64,000 bases of DNA from NCBI RefSeq assembly GCF_000746085.1, contig NZ_JQKO01000001.1:558001-622000 (forward strand), in the 5' to 3' direction. Position 1 is the stretch's first letter, and each line of letters opens with the position of its first letter. The notes below the pieces were generated by a model. The model was not told the DNA's origin. It was given only the letters and a program-made list of their open reading frames with translations, and searched no databases. Shown here piece by piece: positions 45,066-54,494 of this stretch. A program made the translations under genes and the position numbers. Source of the DNA: Methylocapsa aurea (lineage in GTDB: Bacteria > Pseudomonadota > Alphaproteobacteria > Rhizobiales > Beijerinckiaceae).

Positions 45066-45830
45066 ATGTCCGCTGAAGCACCCGATACGGCAAGTCTCGA
45101 TGCATTCAAGCAATTCATCTATCGTTCCTATGTTCAAACCAATCCGGTCTTTGCGAAAAAGGCGCCCAGGGGAGGCGCCGGACGCTGGCTGCAGATCGAG
45201 ACTTTTCTTCGCAAGTCATTGCCTGCCGACAAAAAGTCTTCCCTCCTCGACTTCGGCTGCGGCGACGGACTGCTTCTTTCCGTGGCGCAGGAGCTCGGTT
45301 ACAGCAATCTCGCCGGCGTCGATTTTTCCAGCGAGTTGCTGGAAAGAGCCTCCCTCCGCACATCGGCCAAGCTGCATTGCGCCAATGGCTTGGACTTCTT
45401 AAAGTCCTGCGCCGACAATGCTTTCGACGCGATCACGGCCTTCGATGTCCTGGCGAAATTGACCCGCCCGGAATTGCTGGAGATTTGCCGCGAGATCCAC
45501 CGCACGCTGAAGCCCGGCGGCCGTCTGCTGATCTTTGTTCCCAACGGCGATTCGCCCTATTGCGGCGTCATCGTCTGGGGCGATCTCACCCATGAGAGGC
45601 CTCATACCAGGTCATCCCTCGAACAGATTCTTATTCCGCTCGGTTTTCAGGACATTCGAGCGATGGAGGCAGCGCCGGTCCCGCATGGCCTGAAGAGCGC
45701 CATTCGCGCGATTCTCTGGTATTGTTTCCGGGCCGTCTCGGTGCTTCGGCTGGCTGCTGAGACCGGTTATTTCCACGATCGCCTTTTGACCATGAATATA
45801 TTTGTGACAGCTCGTAAGGCGTCAAAGTGA
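45066..45830 (+). CDS. Class I SAM-dependent methyltransferase
   Basis: A 254-residue protein. The SAM-binding motif I is SLLDFGCGDGLLLSVAQELG (59-78), the acidic GVDFS follows at about 84, and AFDVLAKLTRPELLEICREI plus LKPGGRLLIFVPNGD form motifs II-III, as in UbiE-like and glycan or lipid methyltransferases. The last 70 residues are basic and hydrophobic. It lies about 90 bp after opgH and could act on the same pathway or on a surface glycan. Part of it (about 280 bp) exists again as a decayed copy at 47700-47968. Confidence 0.85.
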   Translation: MSAEAPDTASLDAFKQFIYRSYVQTNPVFAKKAPRGGAGRWLQIETFLRKSLPADKKSSLLDFGCGDGLLLSVAQELGYSNLAGVDFSSELLERASLRTSAKLHCANGLDFLKSCADNAFDAITAFDVLAKLTRPELLEICREIHRTLKPGGRLLIFVPNGDSPYCGVIVWGDLTHERPHTRSSLEQILIPLGFQDIRAMEAAPVPHGLKSAIRAILWYCFRAVSVLRLAAETGYFHDRLLTMNIFVTARKASK

Positions 45831-45832
45831 CC

Positions 45833-45897
45833 ATGCAAGTGACTGTGATCGAAGCCTATCTATTCAAATTGTTCGAGCCGGGCGAGGAGGCTTCTCT
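45833..45897 (+). pseudogene. Possible truncated ORF head
   Basis: An ATG 3 bp after the methyltransferase stop opens a frame that reads MQVTVIEAYLFKLFEPGEEA and then runs into the antisense of the GT2 gene 3' end, stopping at 45990. Only the first 21 or so codons look like protein. It could be the start of a gene cut off when the GT2-FkbM segment arrived; it could also be chance. Confidence 0.25.
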
Positions 45898-46812
45898 CTA
45901 CGGAAGCATACTCATCACGACCGAACACCAATCTTCCACCATGAGCGTTATCGCGCCGAGAAAACTCGAAGCGCCTATCGTCGAAATCTGACGCTGCCAC
46001 TCTTCCCCGTAACGGCGGGTCAGGCCTTGGTAGCTGAAACCCGCCTTCGCGAATCTTCTTGCGGACTTTGCGCGGGTTTTCATCTGCTCTGGGGAGAGCG
46101 ACGCATCAATTTCCGCGTAGTAGTCCGCCTTATTGGCGCTTAGCTGTCCCACCCGCATACGGAAACCGCCGAGGACTGCGTCAACGCTTACGAGATCGCT
46201 ATGCTTGGCGAAGCGCCGCCAGAGATCGAAATCACCCGCGAGCCGGAAATTCGCATCAAGGCCGCCTGCCTTTTTCCACAATCCCGCTCGCCAAAATGTG
46301 CCTTCCTGCTGAATGAACCGCGCGGTGCGGCCATCGAAAATACCGGCGGCAATGGCTTGTCGCGGGAATGGAGTGACCGGCGTGGGATATGAAAACATCG
46401 CGCCATCCTCAGCGATGACCATCGGCCGTCCGGTCACCCAGTCACAATCTAAGTATTTGTCGAAGATGTCAGCGACCGTAACGAAGGCGCCCGGTTCGAA
46501 ACGATCGTCGGAATTGATCCACGCCATAATGTCTGAATCGCCACAGGCCGAAAAGCCGCGATTGACCGCATCGTAAACGCCCTGATCAGGCGCAGTAGCG
46601 AAAGAAAACTCAATTCTGTCGCACCCGATAGGAAAATCCGTCGCCAGGCGGGTCTTCCACGCCGTCAGCATCTCCAAAGTAGCATCCTTTGATCCACCAT
46701 CTTGAACGTGATAGCGGATTGAAAAAGGACCTACTTGGCTCACCACGCTTAGAATGGCTTGATCAAGAAATCTCTCGCCGTTGAGCACCGGCGTCACAAT
46801 GCTAAAACGCAT
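45898..46812 (-). CDS. GT2-family glycosyltransferase
   Basis: A 304-residue cytoplasmic GT-A enzyme. The N-terminus FSIVTPVLNGERFLDQAILS, the HVQDGGSKDAT loop (about 35-45) and the metal-binding IMAWINSDDRFEPG (about 94-107) are typical of WcaA-like sugar transferases. APDQGVYDAVNRGF between them also fits. No membrane segment is seen. It is divergent from the FkbM gene at 46858. Base composition is closer to that of the genome than its FkbM neighbour. It adds a sugar to a surface glycan; donor unknown. Confidence 0.9.
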   Translation of the reverse strand: MRFSIVTPVLNGERFLDQAILSVVSQVGPFSIRYHVQDGGSKDATLEMLTAWKTRLATDFPIGCDRIEFSFATAPDQGVYDAVNRGFSACGDSDIMAWINSDDRFEPGAFVTVADIFDKYLDCDWVTGRPMVIAEDGAMFSYPTPVTPFPRQAIAAGIFDGRTARFIQQEGTFWRAGLWKKAGGLDANFRLAGDFDLWRRFAKHSDLVSVDAVLGGFRMRVGQLSANKADYYAEIDASLSPEQMKTRAKSARRFAKAGFSYQGLTRRYGEEWQRQISTIGASSFLGAITLMVEDWCSVVMSMLP

Positions 46813-46857
46813 AACTACTCCTCCCTGAAGGCAACCAAGCAGAAAGATCTGTTAGTT

Positions 46858-47600
46858 ATGAATACTATAGTTCAAGCTCTATCCTTGCTAAAACCTTATG
46901 ATATTGATAAATCAAAGGTGCGAATAGGGCCAGATACTGACGGCGGCTATATCCTAGCTGATGACATTTCCACCGCGCAGTCCATTATTAGCTACGGGAT
47001 TGGGGCAGAATTTCGATTTGACATAGAGTTTGCAAAAAAAGGGCATGACGTCTATATGTTTGATCATACAATTCAGGGAATACAGGCAGAAGATAGGAGA
47101 CTGCACTTCTTTTCAGAAGGCGTTGCCGGAAAGACGGACATAGCGAAAAATTTGTTTAGCATAGAAGATCATTTAGACAGACATAAAATCAGCGGAGATC
47201 ACTTAATCTTGAAAATGGACGTTGAGGGCGCCGAATTCGATGCGCTGAGGGCGGTGCCAGATAACATTTTGCGTCGTTTTGAGCAGATTGTTCTGGAGGT
47301 TCATGGGTTGAATCGTTTGGACGATCCTGTCTTTCGCGCAAATTTTTGTGACGTCTTTTAAAAACTTAACGAAGTTTTCACGCTGTTTCATGTTCACGCA
47401 AACAATTGGGACGGCCCGAATGGCCTCGCTATCGTGTCAGGCATCCCTGTTTCGGGGTTGTTAGAGTTGTCTTATATCAAATCGACAAGCGTTCATCGTC
47501 GGCCATCCCAAACCTTGTATCCGACACCGCTGGACTACCCGAATACCCAGAACAAAGACAAGCTGTTGTGGTTTTTTCCTTTCTTGCCGACTTTCCTTAC
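46858..47600 (+). pseudogene. FkbM-family methyltransferase gene broken by an in-frame stop
   Basis: From the ATG at 46858 the frame reads MNTIVQALSLLKPYDIDKSK, then DTDGGYILADD and LILKMDVEGAEFDALR, the FkbM hallmark. A TAA at 47359-47361 follows ANFCDVF. The same frame continues with KLNEVFTLFHVHANNW, then GLLELSYIKSTSV and LDYPNTQNKDKLLWFFPF, which is the expected C-terminal part (HxNN and LELTYI motifs). The gene thus has one premature stop and otherwise an intact length of about 245 residues. It is AT-rich unlike its surroundings. A 167-residue product without the C-terminal part, or read-through, is possible. Confidence 0.8.
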
Positions 47601-47699
47601 GCTGGAAAATTTCGTCGCCTGTGAGGAGCGCGTCGAATTATTTCATCGTCTCAACATCAACTCCGATCAGGCGCCGCACCGGCTGGAGAATGTTTCCGC

Positions 47700-47968
47700 T
47701 CAAATGGAAAATGCGCCTTCCAATCTGCGCGGAAAGGCAATTGGCCAGGCTGCACAACGGCAATGGTTTGATTTTTTCAGGATCCGGCGCCGATAGCGCT
47801 TTCGAAACAATCCCCGCCTTCGATGTCTTCGTGAAATTAACTCGCCCGGAACCGCTGGAGGTTCACCGCGAGATCAAGCACACGCCGACGCCCCGCGCCG
47901 GTTGCTCATCGTCATCCTGGCGGCGGCCGCCGTTCCCCGCGTCGTCGCATTGGGCGACCTCACGCCTG
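47700..47968 (+). pseudogene. Decayed partial copy of the neighbouring SAM methyltransferase
   Basis: A frame here reads RLHNGNGLIFSGSGADSAFE then TIPAFDVFVKLTRPEPLEVH, which aligns with KLHCANGLDFLKSCADNAFD then AITAFDVLAKLTRPELLEIC of the intact gene at 45066. Nucleotide similarity runs from about 47700 to 47968, through the region for GDLTHE (GGGCGACCTCACGCC), with frame-breaking changes. The SAM-binding motif I and the C-terminus are missing. The copy abuts the 3' end of ppdK, overlapping it by a few bases. Confidence 0.8.
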
Positions 47969-50638
47969 ACTTTCGGGCTTGCGGTGGAGAGCCGCTTGCG
48001 CCGCGGCCAGCCTTGCGATCGGCACGCGAAACGGCGAGCAGGACACATAGCTCAAGCCCAGCTTTTCGCAAAAGGCGATCGAAGCCGGGTCGCCGCCATG
48101 TTCGCCGCAGATTCCGAGTTTGATGTCCGGCCGCGTCTTGCGGCTTCGCAAGACGCCGATCTCGACAAGTTCGCCGACGCCCTCTTGGTCGATCGTCACG
48201 AAAGGATCGGCGGCAAAGACGCCGCGAGCCACGTAGCGGCCGAGAAAAGACCCTGCATCGTCGCGCGACAGCGCCATGCAGGTCTGGGTCAGATCATTGG
48301 TTCCAAAGGAGAAAAACTCGGCGGTTTCGGCGATTTCGCCGGCGCGCAAGCTGGCGCGCGGCGTTTCGATCATCGCTCCAACAGTATAGGGAATCACGAC
48401 GCCGGTCTCGATGGCGACGGCTTTAGCCGTAGCATCGACCCTGGCCTTGATGAGATCGAACTCGGCCTTGGCGATGATCAGCGGCGCCATGACCTCCGGC
48501 TGCACGAGTTCGCCGGTTATCTTCTTGACCGCGACCGCCGCTTCAAAAATGGCGCGCGCCTGCATTTCGATGATTTCTGGATAGGCGATCGCGATCCGGC
48601 TGCCGCGAAAACCCAGCATCGGATTGACCTCGCGCAAGGCCGCCGCGCGCCGCGATAGCTTTTCCGACGAGACGCCCATCGACTGCGCCACTTCGTCGAT
48701 TTCCGCTTGGCTATGCGGCAAGAATTCATGCAGCGGCGGATCCAACAGGCGGATCGTCACCGGCAGACCAAACATGATCTCGAAAAGCTCGATGAAATCG
48801 CCCCGCTGGATCGGCAGCAGCTTGGCGAGCGCGGAACGCCGGCCCGCTTCATCATCGGCGAGGATCATTTCGCGCACGGCGATAATCCGGTCGCCTTCGA
48901 AGAACATATGCTCGGTGCGGCAAAGCCCTATGCCTTCGGCGCCGAACTTCCGCGCGACGCGCGCGTCCTGAGGGGTCTCGGCATTGGCGCGAACGCCCAT
49001 CCGGCGAACGCCATCCGCCCATTGCATGAGAGTGGCGAATTCGCCCGAAAGTTCCGGCTGCAGCATTTTAACGCTGCCCTCGATCACCTGCCCGGTCGTT
49101 CCATCGATCGTTAGAATGTCGCCTTTATTGAAGGCGACGCCGGAGGCCGTCATAACCCCCTTGGCGTAATCGATCCGGATGCCGCCTGCGCCGGAGACGC
49201 AAGCCTTGCCCATGCCGCGGGCGACGACCGCCGCGTGGGAAGTCATCCCACCTCGCGTCGTCAATATGCCCTCGGCCGCGTGCATCCCGTGGATATCCTC
49301 CGGGCTCGTCTCAATGCGCACCAAGATAACCTTATGGCCGGCGCTTTTCAGCTGCTCGGCCTCATCGGCGCTGAACACGATCGCGCCGCTCGCCGCCCCC
49401 GGCGAAGCCGGCAAGCCGGTGGCGACCACGTTCCGCTCAGCGTAAGGATCGATCGCTGGGTGCAAGAGCTGCTCAAGCGAAGCCGGATCAATACGGGCGA
49501 TCGCCTCGTCCCGGCTGATCAAGCCGTCCTGGGTCATATCGACGGCGATGCGCAGCGCGGCCTTGGTGGTGCGCTTGCCATTGCGGGTCTGCAGCATCCA
49601 TAATTTGCCGTTCTCGACGGTAAATTCCATGTCCTGCATGTCGCGATAATGCTTTTCGAGCAGATTTGCCGTCCGCACGAATTCAGCGAAGACCCCCGGA
49701 AGCGTGGTTTCCAGCGAAGCCTTGTCCGACCCAGCGGCCAAGCGCGCCGCCTCGGTGATATTCTGCGGCGTTCTGATGCCCGCCACCACATCCTCGCCTT
49801 GAGCATTAAGAAGGAATTCGCCGAAAAGCTCCTTCGCGCCGGTCGCGGGGTTGCGCGTGAAGGCGACGCCGGTCGCCGATGTCTCGCCCATATTGCCGAA
49901 AACCATCGCCTGAACGGTGACCGCGGTTCCCCAGTTCGCAGGAATATCGTGAAGGCGACGATAGGTGATCGCCCGCGGATTTTGCCAGGACCCAAAAACC
50001 GCGCCGATGGCCCCCCAAAGCTGTTCACGCGGCGCTTGGGGAAAGGGCTCGCCTCGGGCTTCCAGAACCTTCGCCTTGAACGCGATGATCAGCCTTTTCC
50101 AATCTTCGGCGGCGAGCTCGGTATCTAGAGTTAACCCTTTGATTTCCTTATAATGCTCTAACATTTCCTCAAAGTGATGATGATCGACGCCAAGCACCAC
50201 GTCGCAGTACATCTGGATGAAGCGGCGGTAGGAATCATAGGCGAAACGTTCGTCGCCCGAGCGTTTCGCCAAGGCTTCGACGGTGACGTCGTTGAGGCCA
50301 ATGTTCAAAACGGTGTCCATCATTCCGGGCATCGACGCGCGCGCGCCGGAACGGACAGAGACAAGCAACGGATTTTCCGGATCGCCGAAAACCCGTCCGG
50401 TCAGCCCGCCAATATAATCGAGAGCGGCCTCCACCTCCGAGCCTAGCTCCGGCGGATAGCTCTTTCCATTTTCATAGAAAAAAGTGCAGACCTCTGTGGT
50501 TATCGTGAAGCCTGGAGGAACCGGCAGGCCAAGATTCGCCATTTCGGCGAGATTGGCGCCCTTGCCTCCAAGCAGATCGCGCAGATCTCGCGCTCCTTCG
50601 GCCCGACCATCACCGAAAGTATAGACCCATTTGACCAT
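47960..50638 (-). CDS. ppdK: Pyruvate phosphate dikinase
   Basis: An 892-residue enzyme that interconverts pyruvate, ATP and Pi with PEP, AMP and PPi. The N-terminal ATP-binding domain begins MVKWVYTFGDG and contains GGKGANLAEMANLGLPVPPG (28-47). The swivelling domain has the phosphorylated His in LTTRGGMTSHAAVVARGMGK (about 445-464). The C-terminal TIM barrel carries the catalytic Cys in GICGEHGGDP (about 845-854). The length is normal. It supports gluconeogenic carbon flow, useful in a C1 or organic-acid user. Confidence 0.95.
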   Translation of the reverse strand: MVKWVYTFGDGRAEGARDLRDLLGGKGANLAEMANLGLPVPPGFTITTEVCTFFYENGKSYPPELGSEVEAALDYIGGLTGRVFGDPENPLLVSVRSGARASMPGMMDTVLNIGLNDVTVEALAKRSGDERFAYDSYRRFIQMYCDVVLGVDHHHFEEMLEHYKEIKGLTLDTELAAEDWKRLIIAFKAKVLEARGEPFPQAPREQLWGAIGAVFGSWQNPRAITYRRLHDIPANWGTAVTVQAMVFGNMGETSATGVAFTRNPATGAKELFGEFLLNAQGEDVVAGIRTPQNITEAARLAAGSDKASLETTLPGVFAEFVRTANLLEKHYRDMQDMEFTVENGKLWMLQTRNGKRTTKAALRIAVDMTQDGLISRDEAIARIDPASLEQLLHPAIDPYAERNVVATGLPASPGAASGAIVFSADEAEQLKSAGHKVILVRIETSPEDIHGMHAAEGILTTRGGMTSHAAVVARGMGKACVSGAGGIRIDYAKGVMTASGVAFNKGDILTIDGTTGQVIEGSVKMLQPELSGEFATLMQWADGVRRMGVRANAETPQDARVARKFGAEGIGLCRTEHMFFEGDRIIAVREMILADDEAGRRSALAKLLPIQRGDFIELFEIMFGLPVTIRLLDPPLHEFLPHSQAEIDEVAQSMGVSSEKLSRRAAALREVNPMLGFRGSRIAIAYPEIIEMQARAIFEAAVAVKKITGELVQPEVMAPLIIAKAEFDLIKARVDATAKAVAIETGVVIPYTVGAMIETPRASLRAGEIAETAEFFSFGTNDLTQTCMALSRDDAGSFLGRYVARGVFAADPFVTIDQEGVGELVEIGVLRSRKTRPDIKLGICGEHGGDPASIAFCEKLGLSYVSCSPFRVPIARLAAAQAALHRKPESQA

Positions 50639-50763
50639 GTTGGTCCTCTAAATGCGATCGGTCCGCCGCAATTTGCCGGCGCGCGAACAAATCAAGAAGG
50701 ACGGTCCCGGTCAGGAGCGGCGCGCTTGCTTCGCGCCAGCCCGTCAGCCGATGGAAGCGCAAA

Positions 50764-51348
50764 TCACGAATGATCGCGCAGGCGGAAGCCAAAACTGATC
50801 CAGCCGAGGCCCCAGAAGAAAAGATCGATCCCGAGAAGAATTCCCAAGATGAACGGCGTATTGCCGGGCCAGCCAATAACGATCAAAAGGCCGACAAGCG
50901 CTGTCACGATGCCCCCGAAAAGAACCGAGCTTCGCGTGCCGGCGACGAGCTGGGTCCCAAAATAGATCCGCGCCAATCCCGTGACGATCAACCCCGCGCC
51001 GAGCATTAGCGTAAAGATCGCGGCCGCGACCAAGGGATTGGCGAGCGCGAAGGAGGCAGCCACTATATACAGCAATCCAGAAATGATCCAAAGAAAGAAC
51101 CGGCCCCAGGTTTTCGCGCTAATGCCCAAGGCGATCTCGGACGCACCGGCAATGACCATGAAGATCGCAATGGTATAAACCGACGCGATCGTCGCCGTGA
51201 CGTCGAGGATGATGGCGGCGATCCCCATTGCTACGCCAAGAACGCCGAAGGCGACGATCCAACCCCAGCGATGCCTTAAACGCTCGATCGCCGTTCCCAA
51301 ACTTTTTGGGCCGCCCGAAACCGGAGCGGCATTATTTGAAGATGCCAT
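50764..51348 (-). CDS. HdeD family membrane protein (DUF308)
   Basis: A 194-residue protein with six membrane segments in three helical-hairpin repeats (about 28-70, 78-125, 138-185). Motifs such as WGWIVAFGVLGVAMGIAAII and GASEIALGISAKTW are typical of HdeD, an acid-stress-related inner-membrane protein of unknown mechanism. It follows the 5' end of ppdK on the same strand with a gap of 125 bp, upstream in transcription, so the two may share regulation. Confidence 0.92.
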   Translation of the reverse strand: MASSNNAAPVSGGPKSLGTAIERLRHRWGWIVAFGVLGVAMGIAAIILDVTATIASVYTIAIFMVIAGASEIALGISAKTWGRFFLWIISGLLYIVAASFALANPLVAAAIFTLMLGAGLIVTGLARIYFGTQLVAGTRSSVLFGGIVTALVGLLIVIGWPGNTPFILGILLGIDLFFWGLGWISFGFRLRDHS

Positions 51349-52265
51349 GCGTCAAATTCCTTCCATCAGGAGCGCCGCCCGAGCGACTGGACTCGTCGCT
51401 CGATAGAACGCGCTCAGAACTAAAATTGTCAGAGCGGACCCTTGTGCAAAAAAGTCTGGCGGCTTCTGTGAAGCGCGGCTCCAAGCGCGGAGCCTTTTTT
51501 TGGCGAAGCGGGCGCAGGTTCGCCGAGAAGACGCTCCTAGCCAATGCGCCGGGGATGCTCGCGACGGCATCATTGTGCAAATAGCCTCATTGTGCAAATA
51601 GCCTCATCGCGCCCGTGGCGGGGCTTGCTCGAGTTCCCATATGAGGCGCGCCTCATCGAATCGCTGGCGAGGCGTCTGGCATTCTTGCAGAGGCGCGCTT
51701 GACGCGTTAGGCTTCAGCTCTTACTTGGGTTTTGTTTCGGTTTTCTAAACGCCCGTTCTTGCCAGAGCGTGATGTCGTTGAAATGCGATAATCATACTTT
51801 CTGTCGAGTTGATTCGACGCATGACTCAAGTCCAAAAAGGCCTTGTCCTGCTTGGAGCGCGCGGTCCTGCTGCGACAGGGCGGCTGACGGTCGCGGCCGG
51901 CTTCCGATCTTTGCGCGCGTCGGCGCATCTCGCATTCCGACGGCTTTGGCTGATCGTTCGTCGACTGTGACCCAAAGGTCGCGCCTTGGCGCTAAATGCC
52001 GGCGCCGGCGCTTTGCTCGACGGTTCGCGTTGCAGCGTTGATTTTTGTTCGTTATTTACCTTCAGATATGTCGGCAAGATGAAAAGGGTTGGGCTTCCCC
52101 TCTTGAAGCAATTTGATTCACACCAAGGCGTGTTCTTCGAAAACTGATCCCTCTTTTTCGATCAGAACACGCTCGAACTCTTTGGATCAGGGCGAATCCA
52201 TTTCGATCATGAATCCCATCTGATCGGGAATCGCTCTAGGAAGGCAACCCCGGTTCGGGTCCTGC
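51349..52265. other. Long intergenic region upstream of dxs
   Basis: 917 bp without a supported gene. It contains a two-copy 17-bp tandem repeat (CATTGTGCAAATAGCCT, 51571-51604) and two palindromic modules: 52126-52176 (GGCGTGTTCTTCGAAAACTG ... ATCAGAACACGCTC) and 52177-52239 (the GATCAGATG-related module ending TCTGATCGGGAATCGCTCTA). Frames on the minus strand at 51707-51928 are Arg/Ser-rich and not accepted. The dxs promoter should lie near its right end. Confidence 0.5.
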
Positions 52266-54218
52266 ATGCATGAGGCGCCAGTGACGACTTCTTCGACCAC
52301 CCCCCTGCTCGACACGATTGCGGCGCCATCGGACTTGCGGCGTTTGACCGAGGCGGAGCTTGTGCAGGTCGCCGATGAGCTGCGCACCGAGACGATCAGC
52401 GCGGTTTCGGTCACAGGAGGACATCTTGGCGCAGGCCTGGGCGTTGTCGAGCTCACGGTGGCCTTGCATTACGTTTTCGATACGCCAAATGACCGCTTGA
52501 TCTGGGACGTCGGCCATCAGGCCTATCCGCATAAGATTCTCACTGGCCGGCGCGACCGCATCAGGACCCTGCGCCGGGGCGGCGGGCTTTCCGGCTTCAC
52601 CAAAAGGTCTGAGAGCGAATATGATCCTTTCGGCGCCGCGCATTCCTCGACGTCGATCTCTGCCGGCCTCGGCATGGCGGTGGCGAATACGCTGGCCGGC
52701 AAGCCGGCCAATGTCGTCGCCGTGATCGGCGATGGCGCGATGTCGGCGGGCATGGCCTATGAGGCGATGAACAATGCCGGCGCGATGCATTCGCGTTTGA
52801 TCGTCATTTTGAACGACAATGAAATGTCGATCGCCCCCCCGGCCGGCGCGCTCTCTTCCTATCTGGCGCGGCTGGTGTCCGGCGGGACCTATCGCTCGGT
52901 TCGCGAGGCGGCGAAACAGCTTGGCCGCCATTTGCCGCGATTTGTCTACGACAGGGCGCGCAAGACCGAGGAATTCGCGCGCAATTTTTGGGCCGGCGGC
53001 ACGATGTTCGAGGAGCTTGGCTTTTATTACGTCGGTCCAATCGACGGACATAATCTCGATCATTTGCTCCCGGTCTTGAAAAACGTCCGCGATTTCAAGG
53101 AGACGGGGCCGATCCTGGTCCATGTCGTCACCCAGAAGGGCAAGGGCTACGCCCCGGCCGAGGCTTCGAGCGACAAATATCACGGCGTCAACATGTTCGA
53201 CGTCGTCACCGGCAAGCAGGTGAAGCCCAAGCCGAACGCGCCGCTCTACACCAATGTTTTCGCCGACGCCTTGGTCAAGGCCGCCCAGACTGACGACAAG
53301 ATCGTCGCGATCACCGCCGCGATGCCGGGCGGCACCGGGCTCGATATCTTTCACAAGTCGTTTCCCGAACGCGTTTTCGACGTCGGAATCGCCGAACAAC
53401 ATGCCGTGACCTTCGCCGCCGGCCTCGCGACCGAAGGCTATAAGCCGTTCTGCGCGATCTATTCGACGTTTCTCCAGCGCGGCTATGATCAGATCGTCCA
53501 TGATGTGGCGATCCAGAATCTGCCGGTTAGATTCGCCATCGACCGCGCCGGCCTCGTCGGGGCGGATGGCGCCACCCATGCCGGATCCTTCGATATCTCC
53601 TTCCTCGGAATCCTGCCCAATATGGTCGTGATGGCGGCGGCCGATGAGGCCGAGCTCACGCATATGGTTGCCACCGCAGCGGCCTATGATGAAGGCCCGA
53701 TCGCCTTGCGCTACCCGCGCGGCGAAGGCGTCGGCGTTGAAATGCCGGCCGAGGGACAGATTTTGGAGATCGGCCGCGGCCGCATCCTGCGCGAAGGCAG
53801 CAAAGTCGCCATTCTGTCGCTCGGGACGCGCCTCGCCGAGGTCTTGCGGGCCGCAGAGGATCTCGCCGCTTATGGCGTTTCGACCACCGTCGCCGATGCG
53901 CGCTTCGCCAAGCCGCTCGATCTCGATCTCATCCGGCGCTTGGCCGGCAACCATGAAGTGCTGCTCACGATCGAGGAAGGGTCGGTTGGCGGGTTTGGCT
54001 CATTCGTGATGCAGGCGCTCGCCGAGGAGGGCGCGCTTGATGGGACTGGCATGCGCGGGCTGAAATTCCGCTCGATGGTGCTGCCCGACATCTTTCTCGA
54101 TCATGACAAGCCGGAAAAGCTCTATGCCCAAGCCGGGCTCGACGCCAAAGGCATCGTCGCCAAGGTCCTGGCGACGCTTGGCCGAGACAGCGATGCGATG
54201 AAGAGCCGGATTGCATGA
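52266..54218 (+). CDS. dxs: 1-Deoxy-D-xylulose-5-phosphate synthase
   Basis: A 650-residue thiamine diphosphate enzyme making DXP from pyruvate and glyceraldehyde 3-phosphate, the first step of the MEP isoprenoid pathway. [20 protein letters not shown] (about 44-63) and [17 protein letters not shown] carry the conserved His residues; the ThDP motif is [20 protein letters not shown] (about 149-168). The middle pyrimidine domain has [17 protein letters not shown] (about 372-388) with the catalytic Glu. The length is normal. A start a few codons later is possible. Confidence 0.96.
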   Translation: MHEAPVTTSSTTPLLDTIAAPSDLRRLTEAELVQVADELRTETISAVSVTGGHLGAGLGVVELTVALHYVFDTPNDRLIWDVGHQAYPHKILTGRRDRIRTLRRGGGLSGFTKRSESEYDPFGAAHSSTSISAGLGMAVANTLAGKPANVVAVIGDGAMSAGMAYEAMNNAGAMHSRLIVILNDNEMSIAPPAGALSSYLARLVSGGTYRSVREAAKQLGRHLPRFVYDRARKTEEFARNFWAGGTMFEELGFYYVGPIDGHNLDHLLPVLKNVRDFKETGPILVHVVTQKGKGYAPAEASSDKYHGVNMFDVVTGKQVKPKPNAPLYTNVFADALVKAAQTDDKIVAITAAMPGGTGLDIFHKSFPERVFDVGIAEQHAVTFAAGLATEGYKPFCAIYSTFLQRGYDQIVHDVAIQNLPVRFAIDRAGLVGADGATHAGSFDISFLGILPNMVVMAAADEAELTHMVATAAAYDEGPIALRYPRGEGVGVEMPAEGQILEIGRGRILREGSKVAILSLGTRLAEVLRAAEDLAAYGVSTTVADARFAKPLDLDLIRRLAGNHEVLLTIEEGSVGGFGSFVMQALAEEGALDGTGMRGLKFRSMVLPDIFLDHDKPEKLYAQAGLDAKGIVAKVLATLGRDSDAMKSRIA

Positions 54219-54494
54219 GCATGTTTGGAAGACGGCGATTTGAAATCTGACGTGGTGCGATGATCCGCACCGCGATCATCTCAGCTTCACAACAGCGCTT
54301 GGCCGAGCCTTGGTTTTTATGAACGCTTCGAGCAAGTGGCGGCGCTCATCCTGATTGTAGGCGCCTCGACTGGCTTTCGACATAGCCAGCGCAACCTGTA
54401 TTGTGATCGGCCCCGTTTCTGATAGGCTTGACTCGCGCGCACATCGAAGTTCGCATCCTAGTCGCGATAACCATATGACCGGCGGAGCAGGCTC

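Noticed and set aside
51707-51928. 73-codon minus-strand ORF in the long gap before dxs
   Set aside because: Arg/Ser-rich, no ribosome site, no similarity; likely chance.
5844-52239. CRISPR array as an explanation of the repeated sequences
   Set aside because: The repeats are scattered, palindromic and variable, with no regular spacers and no cas genes.
52236-53954. 572-codon minus-strand ORF over dxs
   Set aside because: Antisense shadow; dxs motifs are complete on the other strand.
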